This document shows positions 25,185 through 35,300 of a stretch of DNA of 64,000 bases, one piece after another (the first letter of the stretch is position 1; each line of letters begins with the position of its first letter). The DNA is taken from assembly GCA_963977105.1 (NCBI GenBank), contig CAXBNI010000003.1, forward strand, positions 1 to 64,000. The letters are read 5' to 3'. Source of the stretch: UBA2705 sp963977105. Its GTDB lineage: Bacteria; Pseudomonadota; Alphaproteobacteria; Micavibrionales; Micavibrionaceae. Position numbers and translations under genes: made by a program. The notes under the pieces are model-generated. The model ran no database searches, was not told the origin of the DNA, and saw nothing but the letters and a program-made list of their open reading frames with translations.

Positions 25185-26792
25185 ATGGCAGTCCTCGTAT
25201 CAAAAATTGACCCATCATCTGATGATTTTAAAAACAATGAACACGCTATGGGCGCGCTGGTCGATGACCTGCGCCAAAAAATAGCAGCGATAGAGCTTGG
25301 CGGCGGTAAAAAATCTCGCGAACGTCACCTTGCGCGCGGTAAATTACTGCCGCGTGAGCGCGTGAATCAGCTTTTGGATGATGGAACCGCGTTCTTAGAA
25401 TTTTCTCAAATGGCCGCTTATGAGGTCTATGAAGACGATATCCCCTCTGCGGGTATTATTACAGGCATAGGCCGCGTAGCAGGGCAGGAATGCGTCATTG
25501 TTTGTAACGATGCAACGGTTAAAGGCGGGACATATTTTCCGCTAACAGCCAAAAAACACCTACGCGCACAGGACATCGCGATGCAGAATAGTCTGCCGTG
25601 TATATACTTAGTCGACAGCGGCGGTGCAAACCTGCCTAATCAAGATGAAGTTTTTCCAGATAAAGACCATTTTGGTCGTATTTTCTTTAACCAAGCCAAT
25701 ATGTCAGCACAAAATATTCCGCAAATTGCTGTGGTGATGGGCTCATGCACAGCAGGCGGCGCTTATGTTCCTGCTATGTCTGATGAAAGCATTATTGTTA
25801 AAGAGCAAGGCACTATCTTCTTAGCGGGACCGCCCCTTGTGAAGGCGGCGACAGGCGAGGATGTCAGCGCCGAAGACCTCGGCGGCGGTGATTTACACAC
25901 GCGCGTTTCGGGCGTCGCGGACTATTTGGCAGAGAATGACTATCATGCCTTGGAACTCGCCCGCGAAACTATCGCCAACCTGAACCGTGAGAAACTGGTT
26001 GATGTTGCGTTAAAGACGCCAAAAGAACCTAAATATGATGTCTCCGAGCTTTACGGCGTTGTTCCACCAGATCTAAAGACGCAATTTGATATCAAAGAAG
26101 TGATTGCACGCGTCGTTGATGGCTCAGAATTTCATGAATTTAAAGCGCGCTATGGCACAACGTTAATTACAGGTTTTGCGCATATTGAAGGCATGCCGGT
26201 GGGCATAGTTGCCAATAACGGCGTTTTATTCTCAGAATCCGCTTTAAAAGGTGCGCATTTTATTAAAATGTGTGACCAACGTGGCATTCCTTTAGTGTTT
26301 TTGCAAAATATCACAGGCTTTATGGTTGGCAGCAAGTATGAAGCTGGCGGCATTGCCAAAGATGGCGCAAAAATGGTCACTGCTGTTGCTAATGCACGCG
26401 TTCCCAAACTGACGATGATTATTGGCGGCTCATTCGGCGCTGGCAATTACGGCATGTGCGGTCGCGCATACGATCCGCGCTTTTTATGGATGTGGCCAAA
26501 TGCCCGTATATCTGTGATGGGCGGCGAACAGGCCGCGGGCGTATTGGCGACGGTCACGCGCGATAAGTTAAAGCGCGGCGGTAAAGATTGGCCGGCAGTA
26601 GAAGAAAAGAAAATGAAAGATAAAATCATCGCCCAATTTGAAACGCAAGGGCATCCTTATTATGCATCCGCGCGGCTGTGGGATGATGGTATTATCGACC
26701 CTGCCGACACGCGCCGCGTTTTGGCTTTGGGCTTAAGTGCCGCTTTAAATGCGCCAATGGAAGAGCCTAAATCAAGCTTGTTCCGCATGTAA
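25185..26792 (+). CDS. liuB: Methylcrotonyl-CoA carboxylase beta (carboxyltransferase) subunit
   Basis: 535 residues of the acyl-CoA carboxyltransferase family. It moves CO2 from biotin to 3-methylcrotonyl-CoA in leucine breakdown. Diagnostic stretches are GSCTAGGAYVPAMSDE, IVKEQGTIFLAGPPLV and GGSFGAGNYGMCGRAYDPRF, then ARISVMGGEQAAGVL. These are characteristic of MCC-beta rather than propionyl-CoA carboxylase beta, and the company of liuC, D, E and A confirms it. It is the first gene of a five-gene operon with gaps from 0 to 44 bp. Confidence 0.95.
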   Translation: MAVLVSKIDPSSDDFKNNEHAMGALVDDLRQKIAAIELGGGKKSRERHLARGKLLPRERVNQLLDDGTAFLEFSQMAAYEVYEDDIPSAGIITGIGRVAGQECVIVCNDATVKGGTYFPLTAKKHLRAQDIAMQNSLPCIYLVDSGGANLPNQDEVFPDKDHFGRIFFNQANMSAQNIPQIAVVMGSCTAGGAYVPAMSDESIIVKEQGTIFLAGPPLVKAATGEDVSAEDLGGGDLHTRVSGVADYLAENDYHALELARETIANLNREKLVDVALKTPKEPKYDVSELYGVVPPDLKTQFDIKEVIARVVDGSEFHEFKARYGTTLITGFAHIEGMPVGIVANNGVLFSESALKGAHFIKMCDQRGIPLVFLQNITGFMVGSKYEAGGIAKDGAKMVTAVANARVPKLTMIIGGSFGAGNYGMCGRAYDPRFLWMWPNARISVMGGEQAAGVLATVTRDKLKRGGKDWPAVEEKKMKDKIIAQFETQGHPYYASARLWDDGIIDPADTRRVLALGLSAALNAPMEEPKSSLFRM

Positions 26793-26820
26793 TAACGGCT
26801 TTTATTAGGAGCATAAATAA

Positions 26821-27612
26821 ATGAACGAATATGTTATCGTCGACATTGAAAATACATTAGCGCGAGTTACATTGAACCGCGCAGAGGTTCATAATGCCTT
26901 TAATCAAGATATGATCGCGCAGCTACACGAAGCGTTTATCAAACTTGCCGTTAATGATGATGTGCATATTATTGTGCTGTCTGGGGCAGGCAAAAGCTTT
27001 TCTGCCGGTGCGGATATGAACTGGATGAAGGCGGCGGCGAATTACAGCGAGGAAGAAAACTTCCAAGATGCGCTTGCCCTCGCCAATATGCTCAAATCAC
27101 TTTATGAATTACCGCAGCTGACTATCGCCGCCGTACATGGCGCGGCAATGGGCGGAGGCATGGGGCTTGTTGCTTGCTGTGATCTGGTGATCGCGGCGGC
27201 GGATACGAAGTTTGCACTTTCCGAAGTCAAGCTTGGCTTAATCCCTGCGACTATCTCGCCTTATGTGATGCGCGCCATTGGCAAACGCCAAGCGCGGCGT
27301 TATTTTCAAACGGGGGAGTTTATTCCGGCCGCAGATGCGCTGAATATGGGCTTGATCCACGAAATTGCGGTTGATGCAGCGGCGGTGGCGCAATTGGTAG
27401 AAGATAAAATCGCTCTCGCTCTTAAAAATGGGCCGCAAGCAATGCGCGCAGCGAAGGCCTTGGTTGACGATATTAGCGGCGCAGGGGTTATCGCCGATAC
27501 TGAATTACATGATACAGCCATCCGCATTGCACAAATCCGCAGCGGCGATGAAGCGCAAGAGGGGTTATCAGCCTTTTTAGAAAAACGCAAACCGTCATGG
27601 CAGCAAAGTTAA
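26821..27612 (+). CDS. liuC: Methylglutaconyl-CoA hydratase
   Basis: 263 residues of the crotonase family. It hydrates 3-methylglutaconyl-CoA to HMG-CoA. The CoA-binding GKSFSAGADMNWM and the oxyanion-hole motif GAAMGGGMGLVACCDL are visible. The FALSEVKLGLIPATISPYV stretch is the form seen in LiuC-type hydratases. AGGAG lies about nine bases before the ATG. It lies between the two carboxylase subunit genes, 28 bp after liuB, in the common order for this operon. Confidence 0.92.
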   Translation: MNEYVIVDIENTLARVTLNRAEVHNAFNQDMIAQLHEAFIKLAVNDDVHIIVLSGAGKSFSAGADMNWMKAAANYSEEENFQDALALANMLKSLYELPQLTIAAVHGAAMGGGMGLVACCDLVIAAADTKFALSEVKLGLIPATISPYVMRAIGKRQARRYFQTGEFIPAADALNMGLIHEIAVDAAAVAQLVEDKIALALKNGPQAMRAAKALVDDISGAGVIADTELHDTAIRIAQIRSGDEAQEGLSAFLEKRKPSWQQS

Positions 27613-27656
27613 ATAGAAGAATAAAAACAATAAGCATAAGCATTTAGGACAGGGAT

Positions 27657-29672
27657 ATGTTTGATACAATTTTAATCGCCAATAGAGGCGAAATAGCCTG
27701 CCGCGTTATTAAAACCGCGCAGAAAATGGGCATTAAAACGGTCGCGGTTTATTCCGAAGCTGACCAAGATGCACTGCATGTGCGCCTTGCCGATGATGCG
27801 GTGCTCATTGGCGCTGCGCCTGCCGCGCAATCCTATTTGGTGATTGATAAAATCATTGCAGCGGCGAAGCAAACAGGCGCAAAAGCCATTCACCCTGGTT
27901 ATGGGTTTTTATCCGAAAATGTCGCATTTTCTAAACGCTGCGCCGATGAGGGTATAGTCTTTATCGGCCCATCGGAAAGCGCAATAGAGGCAATGGGGCT
28001 GAAAGACCGCGCTAAAGACATTATGCGCGAAGCGGGCGTACCTGTCGTGCCGGGTTATCAAGGCGATAATCAAGACCCAGCCTTTTTAAAAAGTGAAGCC
28101 GATAAAATAGGCTATCCCGTTTTGATTAAAGCGGTTGCTGGCGGCGGCGGCAAAGGGATGCGCCGCATTGATGATACAAAAACATTTTTAGAAGATTTAG
28201 AAAGCTGCAAGCGCGAAGCGAAAGCGGCCTTTAGTAATGACGCTGTGCTAATCGAAAAATACATCGAAAAGCCGCGCCATATTGAGCTGCAAGTTTTTGG
28301 CGATAGCCACGGTAATTATGTGCATCTTTTTGAGCGCGACTGTTCGGTGCAGCGCCGCCATCAAAAGGTCGTTGAAGAAGCACCTGCGCCGCATGTTGAC
28401 GCAGAATTACGCGCCCAAATTGGCGAAATTGCAGTCAAAGCCGCGCGCGCGATTGAGTATTGCGGCGCGGGGACGATTGAATTTATAGTTGATGCGAGCG
28501 CCAAGCTTTCCGAAAAAGCGTTCTATTTCATGGAGATGAATACCCGACTTCAAGTTGAACATCCCGTTAGTGAAATGATTAGCGGGCAGGATTTTGTTGA
28601 ATGGCAAATTCGCATCGCCGCAGGTGAGAAATTGCCCAAGGCGCAGGATGAGCTGCGCATTAACGGACACGCGATAGAGCTGCGTATCTATGCTGAAGAT
28701 CCTGCGCATGATTTTGTCCCGCAAATAGGCGAGATATATGATATTTTTACGGCAGATCTTGATGATCCGCATTACCGTATTGATAGCGGCGTTGATGTTG
28801 GTGACCGCGTCAGTGTTTATTACGACCCGATGATTGCAAAGCTGATCTGCTGGGGCGAAAGCCGTGAAATAGCATTAAACCGTATGAACGGATATTTGGC
28901 GCAAACGGCTTTTCTAGGGGTTAATAATAACCAAGAGTTTTTACGAAATATTATATCAAGCAATGCATTCCAAGATGCTGATTTGAATACACATTTTGTG
29001 GAGCAGCACCACGATACGCTGCTGCCTGAAAACTACGCCAAAGCAGAGCGCATGGAAGCAGCGATTACCGCATTATATTTCGCGGCAGGGTTTGACCGTG
29101 ATGATAGCTTTGATACCAGTGACCCATGGGCAATATGTGATAATTGGCGTATGAATCATGACCTTAAAAAACTGATCCGCTTACGCCATCATGATGATGT
29201 GATTGAAGCCGGCGTTGAAGGCTCATATGATTGTTACCAAGTCAGCATTGACGGTGAAATTTGTGATATGCGGATGCTTGAATTTGATGGTGAAACAGGC
29301 ATGTTTGAAATAAACGGCAGTTCACATCACTTTAAAATCTCAAAAAATCCTGACGATGATAGCATTAATCTGCTGAGCAATGGACGCGTATTAAGTTTTC
29401 AGCGTGAGCGTTTTGATGCTGATAGCGCAAGCCATGGTGCAAATGAGGGGCAGATTATTTCGCCGATGCCGGGGACGATCATAAAAATATTGGTCAAAAA
29501 AGGCGCGAAAGTTGCTAAAGATCAACCGCTTATCATCATGGAGGCGATGAAGTTAGAAATGACACTGCGCGCCCCGCGTGATGGCGTTATTGAAAGCCTT
29601 AACCACGGCGAAAACGACCAAGTGATTGATGGCGCAGTGCTGCTGGAACTCCGCGAAGAAGAGGCCGCATAA
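27657..29672 (+). CDS. liuD: Methylcrotonyl-CoA carboxylase alpha (biotin-containing) subunit
   Basis: 671 residues. It has a biotin carboxylase domain (about 1-450: FDTILIANRGEIACRV, AGGGGKGMRRI, FERDCSVQRRHQKVVEEAP, MNTRLQVEHPV), then a linker/BT region. A C-terminal biotinyl domain follows, with MEAMKLEM and biotinylated Lys632. It carboxylates biotin with ATP and bicarbonate and works with LiuB. The stop codon TAA is directly followed by the ATG of liuE, so translation is probably coupled. Confidence 0.95.
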   Translation: MFDTILIANRGEIACRVIKTAQKMGIKTVAVYSEADQDALHVRLADDAVLIGAAPAAQSYLVIDKIIAAAKQTGAKAIHPGYGFLSENVAFSKRCADEGIVFIGPSESAIEAMGLKDRAKDIMREAGVPVVPGYQGDNQDPAFLKSEADKIGYPVLIKAVAGGGGKGMRRIDDTKTFLEDLESCKREAKAAFSNDAVLIEKYIEKPRHIELQVFGDSHGNYVHLFERDCSVQRRHQKVVEEAPAPHVDAELRAQIGEIAVKAARAIEYCGAGTIEFIVDASAKLSEKAFYFMEMNTRLQVEHPVSEMISGQDFVEWQIRIAAGEKLPKAQDELRINGHAIELRIYAEDPAHDFVPQIGEIYDIFTADLDDPHYRIDSGVDVGDRVSVYYDPMIAKLICWGESREIALNRMNGYLAQTAFLGVNNNQEFLRNIISSNAFQDADLNTHFVEQHHDTLLPENYAKAERMEAAITALYFAAGFDRDDSFDTSDPWAICDNWRMNHDLKKLIRLRHHDDVIEAGVEGSYDCYQVSIDGEICDMRMLEFDGETGMFEINGSSHHFKISKNPDDDSINLLSNGRVLSFQRERFDADSASHGANEGQIISPMPGTIIKILVKKGAKVAKDQPLIIMEAMKLEMTLRAPRDGVIESLNHGENDQVIDGAVLLELREEEAA

Positions 29673-30566
29673 ATGAGCGATAAAGTCACTATATATGAAG
29701 TCGGCCCACGTGATGGCCTGCAAAACGAAGCGCAAAACATTGCAACTGATGTGAAGCTGTCATTAATTGCACGGCTAAAATTATCAGGGCTCAAGCATAT
29801 TGAAGCGACAAGTTTTGTCTCCCCCAAATGGGTACCGCAAATGGCGGATCATAATGATATTATGGCGGCGCTGGCGGGGGATGATGATATCGCCTATCCT
29901 GCGCTTGTCCCCAATATGCAAGGCATGGAAGCCGCACTTTCGCATCATGTGAAAACCGTAGCCATATTCACTGCGGCATCAGAAAGCTTTACCCAGAAAA
30001 ACATTAACTGCTCGATTGAACAGAGCATTGAGCGTTTTGCCGCAATAGCCGCACTGTCCAAAGCGCAAAACGTCAAAATGCGCGGCTATGTATCCTGCGT
30101 TGCGGGTTGTCCTTACGAAGGTAAAGTCAGCATTGATAAAGTGGTGGACGTTGCCAAGACTTTATATGATATGGGCTGCTATGAAATATCGCTCGGCGAT
30201 ACAATCGGCGTTGGTACGCCTGCTCAAGTAAAAGATATTATCAACGCCGTAAAAGCCGCAGTGCCGATTGAACATATCGCGCTGCATTGTCATGACACTT
30301 ATGGTCAGGCGCTGGCGAATATTTATGCAGGGTTAGATGCGGGCATCCGCGTGGTCGATAGCGCAATCGCTGGCCTTGGCGGCTGCCCCTATGCCAAAGG
30401 CGCATCGGGCAATGTCGCCACAGAGGACGTCGCCTATATGCTGCGCGGCCTAGGCATGGATGCAGCCGTGGATTTAGGGAGGCTTATTGAAACGGCATGG
30501 TTCATTTCAGACGCATTAGGGCGCAAACCAATTGGTCACGTTGCCAACGCACTTAAACCAGAATAA
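29673..30566 (+). CDS. liuE: Hydroxymethylglutaryl-CoA lyase
   Basis: 297 residues with a DRE-TIM barrel. It splits HMG-CoA into acetyl-CoA and acetoacetate, the last step of leucine degradation. Metal- and substrate-binding motifs are EVGPRDGLQNE, ATSFVSPKWVPQMAD, SLGDTIGVGTP and HCHDTYGQALAN. The catalytic cysteine lies in GLGGCPYAKGASGN. Its start abuts the liuD stop with no gap. Confidence 0.95.
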   Translation: MSDKVTIYEVGPRDGLQNEAQNIATDVKLSLIARLKLSGLKHIEATSFVSPKWVPQMADHNDIMAALAGDDDIAYPALVPNMQGMEAALSHHVKTVAIFTAASESFTQKNINCSIEQSIERFAAIAALSKAQNVKMRGYVSCVAGCPYEGKVSIDKVVDVAKTLYDMGCYEISLGDTIGVGTPAQVKDIINAVKAAVPIEHIALHCHDTYGQALANIYAGLDAGIRVVDSAIAGLGGCPYAKGASGNVATEDVAYMLRGLGMDAAVDLGRLIETAWFISDALGRKPIGHVANALKPE

Positions 30567-30605
30567 ACAACAAGAAACACAAGAAACGTAAAGGGAGACG
30601 ATAAG

Positions 30606-31772
30606 ATGATACCTTATCCAACATTGAATTTTAATCACGGTGAAGACATTGATATGCTGCGCGATGCGATATACAGCTTTGCGCAAAATGAAATTGCGCC
30701 AATGGCAGAAGCGATTGATGAAAAAAATGAATTCCCAAATGAATTATGGCCAAAACTTGGCGAAATGGGTCTGCTTGGCCTAACTGTTGCCGAAGAATAT
30801 GGCGGTTCTAACCTTGGTTATTTGGCGCATGTCATCGCGATGGAAGAAATCTCCCGCGCATCAGCATCCGTGGCGCTTAGCTACGGCGCGCATTCTAATC
30901 TTTGCGTTAATCAAATCCATAAAAACGGCAATGAAGCGCAGAAAAAGAAGTATCTGCCGAAACTGGTTAGTGGTGAACATATTGGAGCGCTCGCCATGAG
31001 TGAACCCAATGCAGGTTCAGACGTTGTCAGCATGAAACTCGCCGCGCGTGAAGACGGTGATAATTACGTCCTTAATGGCAATAAAATGTGGATCACTAAT
31101 GGCCCCGATGCCCATACATTGGTGGTGTACGCCAAAACCGATGTCAATGCTGGCGCAAAAGGCATCACCGCTTTTATTATTGAAAGCGATATGGCCGGTT
31201 TCTCAACCGCACAAAAGCTTGATAAATTAGGGATGCGCGGCTCAAACACATGTGAATTAGTCTTCCAAGACTGCATTGTGCCCAAAGAAAACATTTTAGG
31301 CGGCCTAAACCAAGGCGTGCGCGTTTTGATGAGCGGCCTTGATTATGAACGCGTTGTGCTTTCTGGTGGGCCGCTTGGCATTATGCAGGCCTGTATGGAT
31401 GTGGTTGTCCCTTATATTCACGACCGCGAACAATTCGGTAAGCCAATTGGCACGTTTGAACTTATGCAAGGCAAAATGGCGGATATGTATACGACATTAT
31501 CATCGCAGCGCGCCTATGTGTACGCCGTCGCCGCCGCTTGTGACCGCGGTGAAACCGCCCGTAAAGACGCGGCAGGCTGCATTTTAACCAGCGCAGAGGC
31601 AGCCACCCAAATGGCGCTTCAAGCCATCCAAACCCTTGGCGGTAATGGTTACATCAACGAATACCCAACAGGGCGCTTACTACGCGATGCCAAACTCTAC
31701 GAAATCGGCGCCGGCACAAGCGAAATCCGCCGTATGCTGATTGGGCGTGAATTGTTTGGTGAAACTGTGTAG
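30606..31772 (+). CDS. liuA: Isovaleryl-CoA dehydrogenase
   Basis: 388 residues of the FAD-dependent acyl-CoA dehydrogenase family. It converts isovaleryl-CoA to 3-methylcrotonyl-CoA. The catalytic base is the glutamate in GLDYERVVLSGGPLG, the position peculiar to isovaleryl-CoA dehydrogenases. Other signatures are AMSEPNAGSDVVSMK, YVLNGNKMWITNG and the terminal EIGAGTSEIRRMLIGRE, where short-chain enzymes have YEGT and carry the base. It is placed last rather than first in this liu operon. Electrons would go to ETF. Confidence 0.94.
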   Translation: MIPYPTLNFNHGEDIDMLRDAIYSFAQNEIAPMAEAIDEKNEFPNELWPKLGEMGLLGLTVAEEYGGSNLGYLAHVIAMEEISRASASVALSYGAHSNLCVNQIHKNGNEAQKKKYLPKLVSGEHIGALAMSEPNAGSDVVSMKLAAREDGDNYVLNGNKMWITNGPDAHTLVVYAKTDVNAGAKGITAFIIESDMAGFSTAQKLDKLGMRGSNTCELVFQDCIVPKENILGGLNQGVRVLMSGLDYERVVLSGGPLGIMQACMDVVVPYIHDREQFGKPIGTFELMQGKMADMYTTLSSQRAYVYAVAAACDRGETARKDAAGCILTSAEAATQMALQAIQTLGGNGYINEYPTGRLLRDAKLYEIGAGTSEIRRMLIGRELFGETV

Positions 31773-31781
31773 GAGCGGTAA

Positions 31782-32162
31782 ATGTCTAAATGCACAGGAA
31801 TTTCATGGCTCGGCGTAAAAACCCAAAAATTTGAAGAAATGAAAAATTTTTATCAAAATATTCTGGGGCTATCCATGGACACTGAATATAAAGGGTTTTG
31901 CGCATTTAAAGCGGAAAATGGCGATACATTTGAAGTGTTCGATGAAGATGTTAACGAATATCCTCATTTCACATCCTCGCCAGTTGCGGGCTTCCAAGTC
32001 GATGATATATATGCTGTAAGGCAAAATATGGAAGGTGCAGGGATCGAGTTCATTGGCGATATAGATGGTAATCCAGAGCGTAGCTTATGGGCACATTTCA
32101 GAGGGCCTGATGATAACATATATGAGCTAAAATGGGTTGCGCCGAGTAAGCCAAAAACGTAA
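31782..32162 (+). CDS. VOC/glyoxalase-fold protein
   Basis: 126 residues of the vicinal-oxygen-chelate superfamily. It shows two beta-alpha-beta-beta-beta repeats: WLGVKTQKFEEMKNFYQNILGL and VAGFQVDDIYAVRQNMEGAGIEFIG, ending in AHFRGPDDNIYELKW. The conserved metal-ligand Glu is in the final IYELKW. Substrate is unknown. It follows liuA by 9 bp with an AGGAG SD, so it belongs to the liu transcript. It may act on a side product of branched-chain catabolism, which is speculation. Confidence 0.75.
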   Translation: MSKCTGISWLGVKTQKFEEMKNFYQNILGLSMDTEYKGFCAFKAENGDTFEVFDEDVNEYPHFTSSPVAGFQVDDIYAVRQNMEGAGIEFIGDIDGNPERSLWAHFRGPDDNIYELKWVAPSKPKT

Positions 32163-32321
32163 TTAAATTACAATTCAATTCCCTTACTTCTCCGAATATT
32201 GTTATCTCTCTCTCGCTTCGGCGGTGCAGCATAAAAAAGCCTGTGTTATCAGGTGGTTTCGCGCTATTTTGCTTCATATAAATAATAATAATCACGTATA
32301 TCACGAACAGGGTATATCACC

Positions 32322-35300
32322 ATGACAAAGCTATTAAAAAACGTATCACTTAACGATAAATATGACCTAGAAGAGGGCGTCGCTTTTATGAGCGGTTTGC
32401 AGGCTTTGGCGCGTATTCCGTTGGTGCAAATGCGCCGTGACCGCGCGGCGGGGCTGAATACGGCTGGTTTTATTTCTGGTTACCGTGGTTCGCCGCTTGG
32501 TGGCTATGATATGGAGCTTACGCGCGCGAAGAAACTGCTCGATTCGCATAATATTACCTTTGAAATGGGCGTGAACGAGGATTTGGCTGCGACATCCGTT
32601 TGGGGGACGCAGCAAGTGAACCTTATGGGCGGGTCAAATTATGATGGCGTGTTCGGTATTTGGTATGGTAAAGCCCCTGGCGTTGACCGTAGTGGCGACG
32701 TTATGCGCCACGCTAATGCCTATGGCACATCGCCCAAAGGCGGCGTTCTGGCGATTTGCGGTGATGACCATGCCTGTAAATCATCGACTTTACCGTGTCA
32801 AAGTGACCATGCGCTTTATGCCTATATGATCCCGATGCTCTACCCCGCCAGCATTCAAGAATTTGTTGAATATGGCGTGCTTGGCATTGAAATGTCACGT
32901 TATTCAGGCTGCTGGACGGCATTGAAAGTGACATCAGAAAATGTTGAAACTTCGGGTACGGTTGATTTATCACGCGAAAACCGCATGATCCTTACCCCTG
33001 ATGCATCTGAATTTGAGATGCCCAAAGGCGGGGTGCATATCCGCCTCAATGATATTCCGCGCGAAGTTGATTGGCGCTTGCAAAATTACAAGCTTTTTGC
33101 CTGTCATGCGTTTTGTCGTAAAAACAAAATTGACCGCGTGGTGATGGATAGCCCCAAGCCGCGCTTTGGCATTGTCACTGCGGGTAAATCATATGGTGAT
33201 GTCCGCCAAGCGCTTGTTGAACTTGGCATTACAGATGAAGTCGCCAAAGAAATTGGCCTGCGTCTTTATAAAGTCGGCATGCCGTGGCCGTTAGAGCCGC
33301 AAGGCGCTCACGAATTTGTTGAGGGATTAGAAGAAATTCTGGTCGTTGAAGAAAAACGAGAATTGATCGAAAGCCAGTTAACGCAGCAAATTTTCAACTG
33401 GCCGCCAGAAAAACGCCCAATGGTCGTTGGCAAATATGACGAAAACCGCAAGCGATTATTGCCGCTTGATAATGACCATAATGTTGGCATGGTTGCACGG
33501 ATTATTGCGCAGCGTATCGCGCGTTTTTACCACAACGAACAAATTGATAATGCACTTGAGTTCCACGAACGCTACGAACGTGAAGCCAAGGCATATATTC
33601 CTCCATCATTGCGTAAACCATATTACTGCGCGGGCTGCCCACATAACACATCAACCAAAGTGCCGGAAGATGGCTTTGCGATGGTTGGTATTGGCTGCCA
33701 TTATATGGTGCAGTGGATGGATCGTAACTCTGCGCTTTGCACGCAAATGGGCGGGGAGGGCGTGCCGTGGATTGGCATGTCAAAATTCACCGAACGCAAA
33801 CATATTTTCGCCAATTTGGGTGATGGTACATATTTCCATTCAGGCTCACTGGCGATCCGCGCGGCTGTCGCGGCAAAGGTGAATATCACCTATAAAGTGC
33901 TTTATAATGATGCGGTTGCGATGACAGGCGGTCAGCATGTTGATGGTGAACTTCCCGTTTACCGCGTTGCGCAGCAAGTCATGTCTGAAGGTGTGAACAA
34001 AGCTTGGATTTTAAGTGAAAACCCCGAAATTTATAAGGGCATGAAAGAAATTCCAGCAGATGTCAAAGTATTAAGCCGTGATGAGCTGCATAATATTATG
34101 AAAGAATGTCAGGAAACAGAAGGCACAAGCGTCATTATCTATGACCAGACCTGCGCCGCAGAAAAACGCCGCCGCCGTAAACGCGGCCTGTACCCTGACC
34201 CTGCAAAACGCGTAATCATTAATGACAGCGTCTGTGAAGGCTGCGGTGATTGTTCAGTGCAATCAAACTGCGTTGCCGTGCAGCCGTTGGAAACTGAATA
34301 TGGCCGCAAGCGTAAGATTAACCAGTCGCTTTGCAATAAAGACTTTTCATGTTTGAAAGGCTTCTGCCCTTCATTTGTCACTGTTTATGGTGGCGCACTG
34401 AAAAAAACCAAAGCGGAAAGCAGCGAAAGTGATAATCCGTTCGCGAAAATCCCGATGCCAGAGCTACCAAAACTTGATAAAGCCTATAACATCATTGTCA
34501 CAGGCATTGGCGGCACAGGCGTTTTGACGATTGGCGCATTACTCGGCATGGCGGCGCATTTAGAAGATAAATGCTGCCGTAACCTTGATATGACAGGTCT
34601 TGCACAAAAAGGCGGCGAAGTATTGAGCCATGTACGCATCGGCCCGACGCAAGATGACCTCAGAACGGGTCATATTATTGCAGGCGGGGCGGATTTACTT
34701 GTGGCCTGTGATATTGTCTCGGCTGTTGGCGCGACGGCGTATAAAACGCTGAACCCTGATAAAACCAACGCTGTTGTTAATGGCGATCAAGCGCCAGTCT
34801 CGGCCTTTGTCACGAATAATGACATTGATTTCGCAGAAGATAATGTACGCAGTACGTTATTGCAGCGCCTTAACAGTGATGGCGCGGGCTTTATTCCTGC
34901 GACTGAATACGCACGCGTGTTATTGGGTGATGAAATTAACACCAATATTCTGATGCTTGGCTATGCATGGCAAAAAGGCCTCGTGCCGCTACGCATTGAA
35001 TCAATCTATCAGGCGATTGAGCTTAATGGCGTCGCCGTTGAAACCAATCAACAAGCTTTTGCCTTTGGCCGTCTTGCGGCGCATGATCTCGCTAAGATCG
35101 ATGCGATGTTAGATGCTGTACTCAAAGAAGGCGATAGTGAAGAGCCTATTGCTGAAACTTTGGCTGATGTCATTGCCCGCCGCACAACGTATTTAAGCGC
35201 ATATCAAAATAACGCTTATGCGTCGCGTTACCAAAACCTGGTCAAAAACCTGCAAGATAAAGAAAAGCAAATTATGGGCGAGGGCGCAGACGCGCTTTCT

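Noticed and set aside
25185..29672. Propionyl-CoA carboxylase instead of methylcrotonyl-CoA carboxylase
   Set aside because: Subunit wording and the presence of liuC, liuE and liuA in the same operon favour methylcrotonyl-CoA. Propionyl-CoA is handled by the prp genes.
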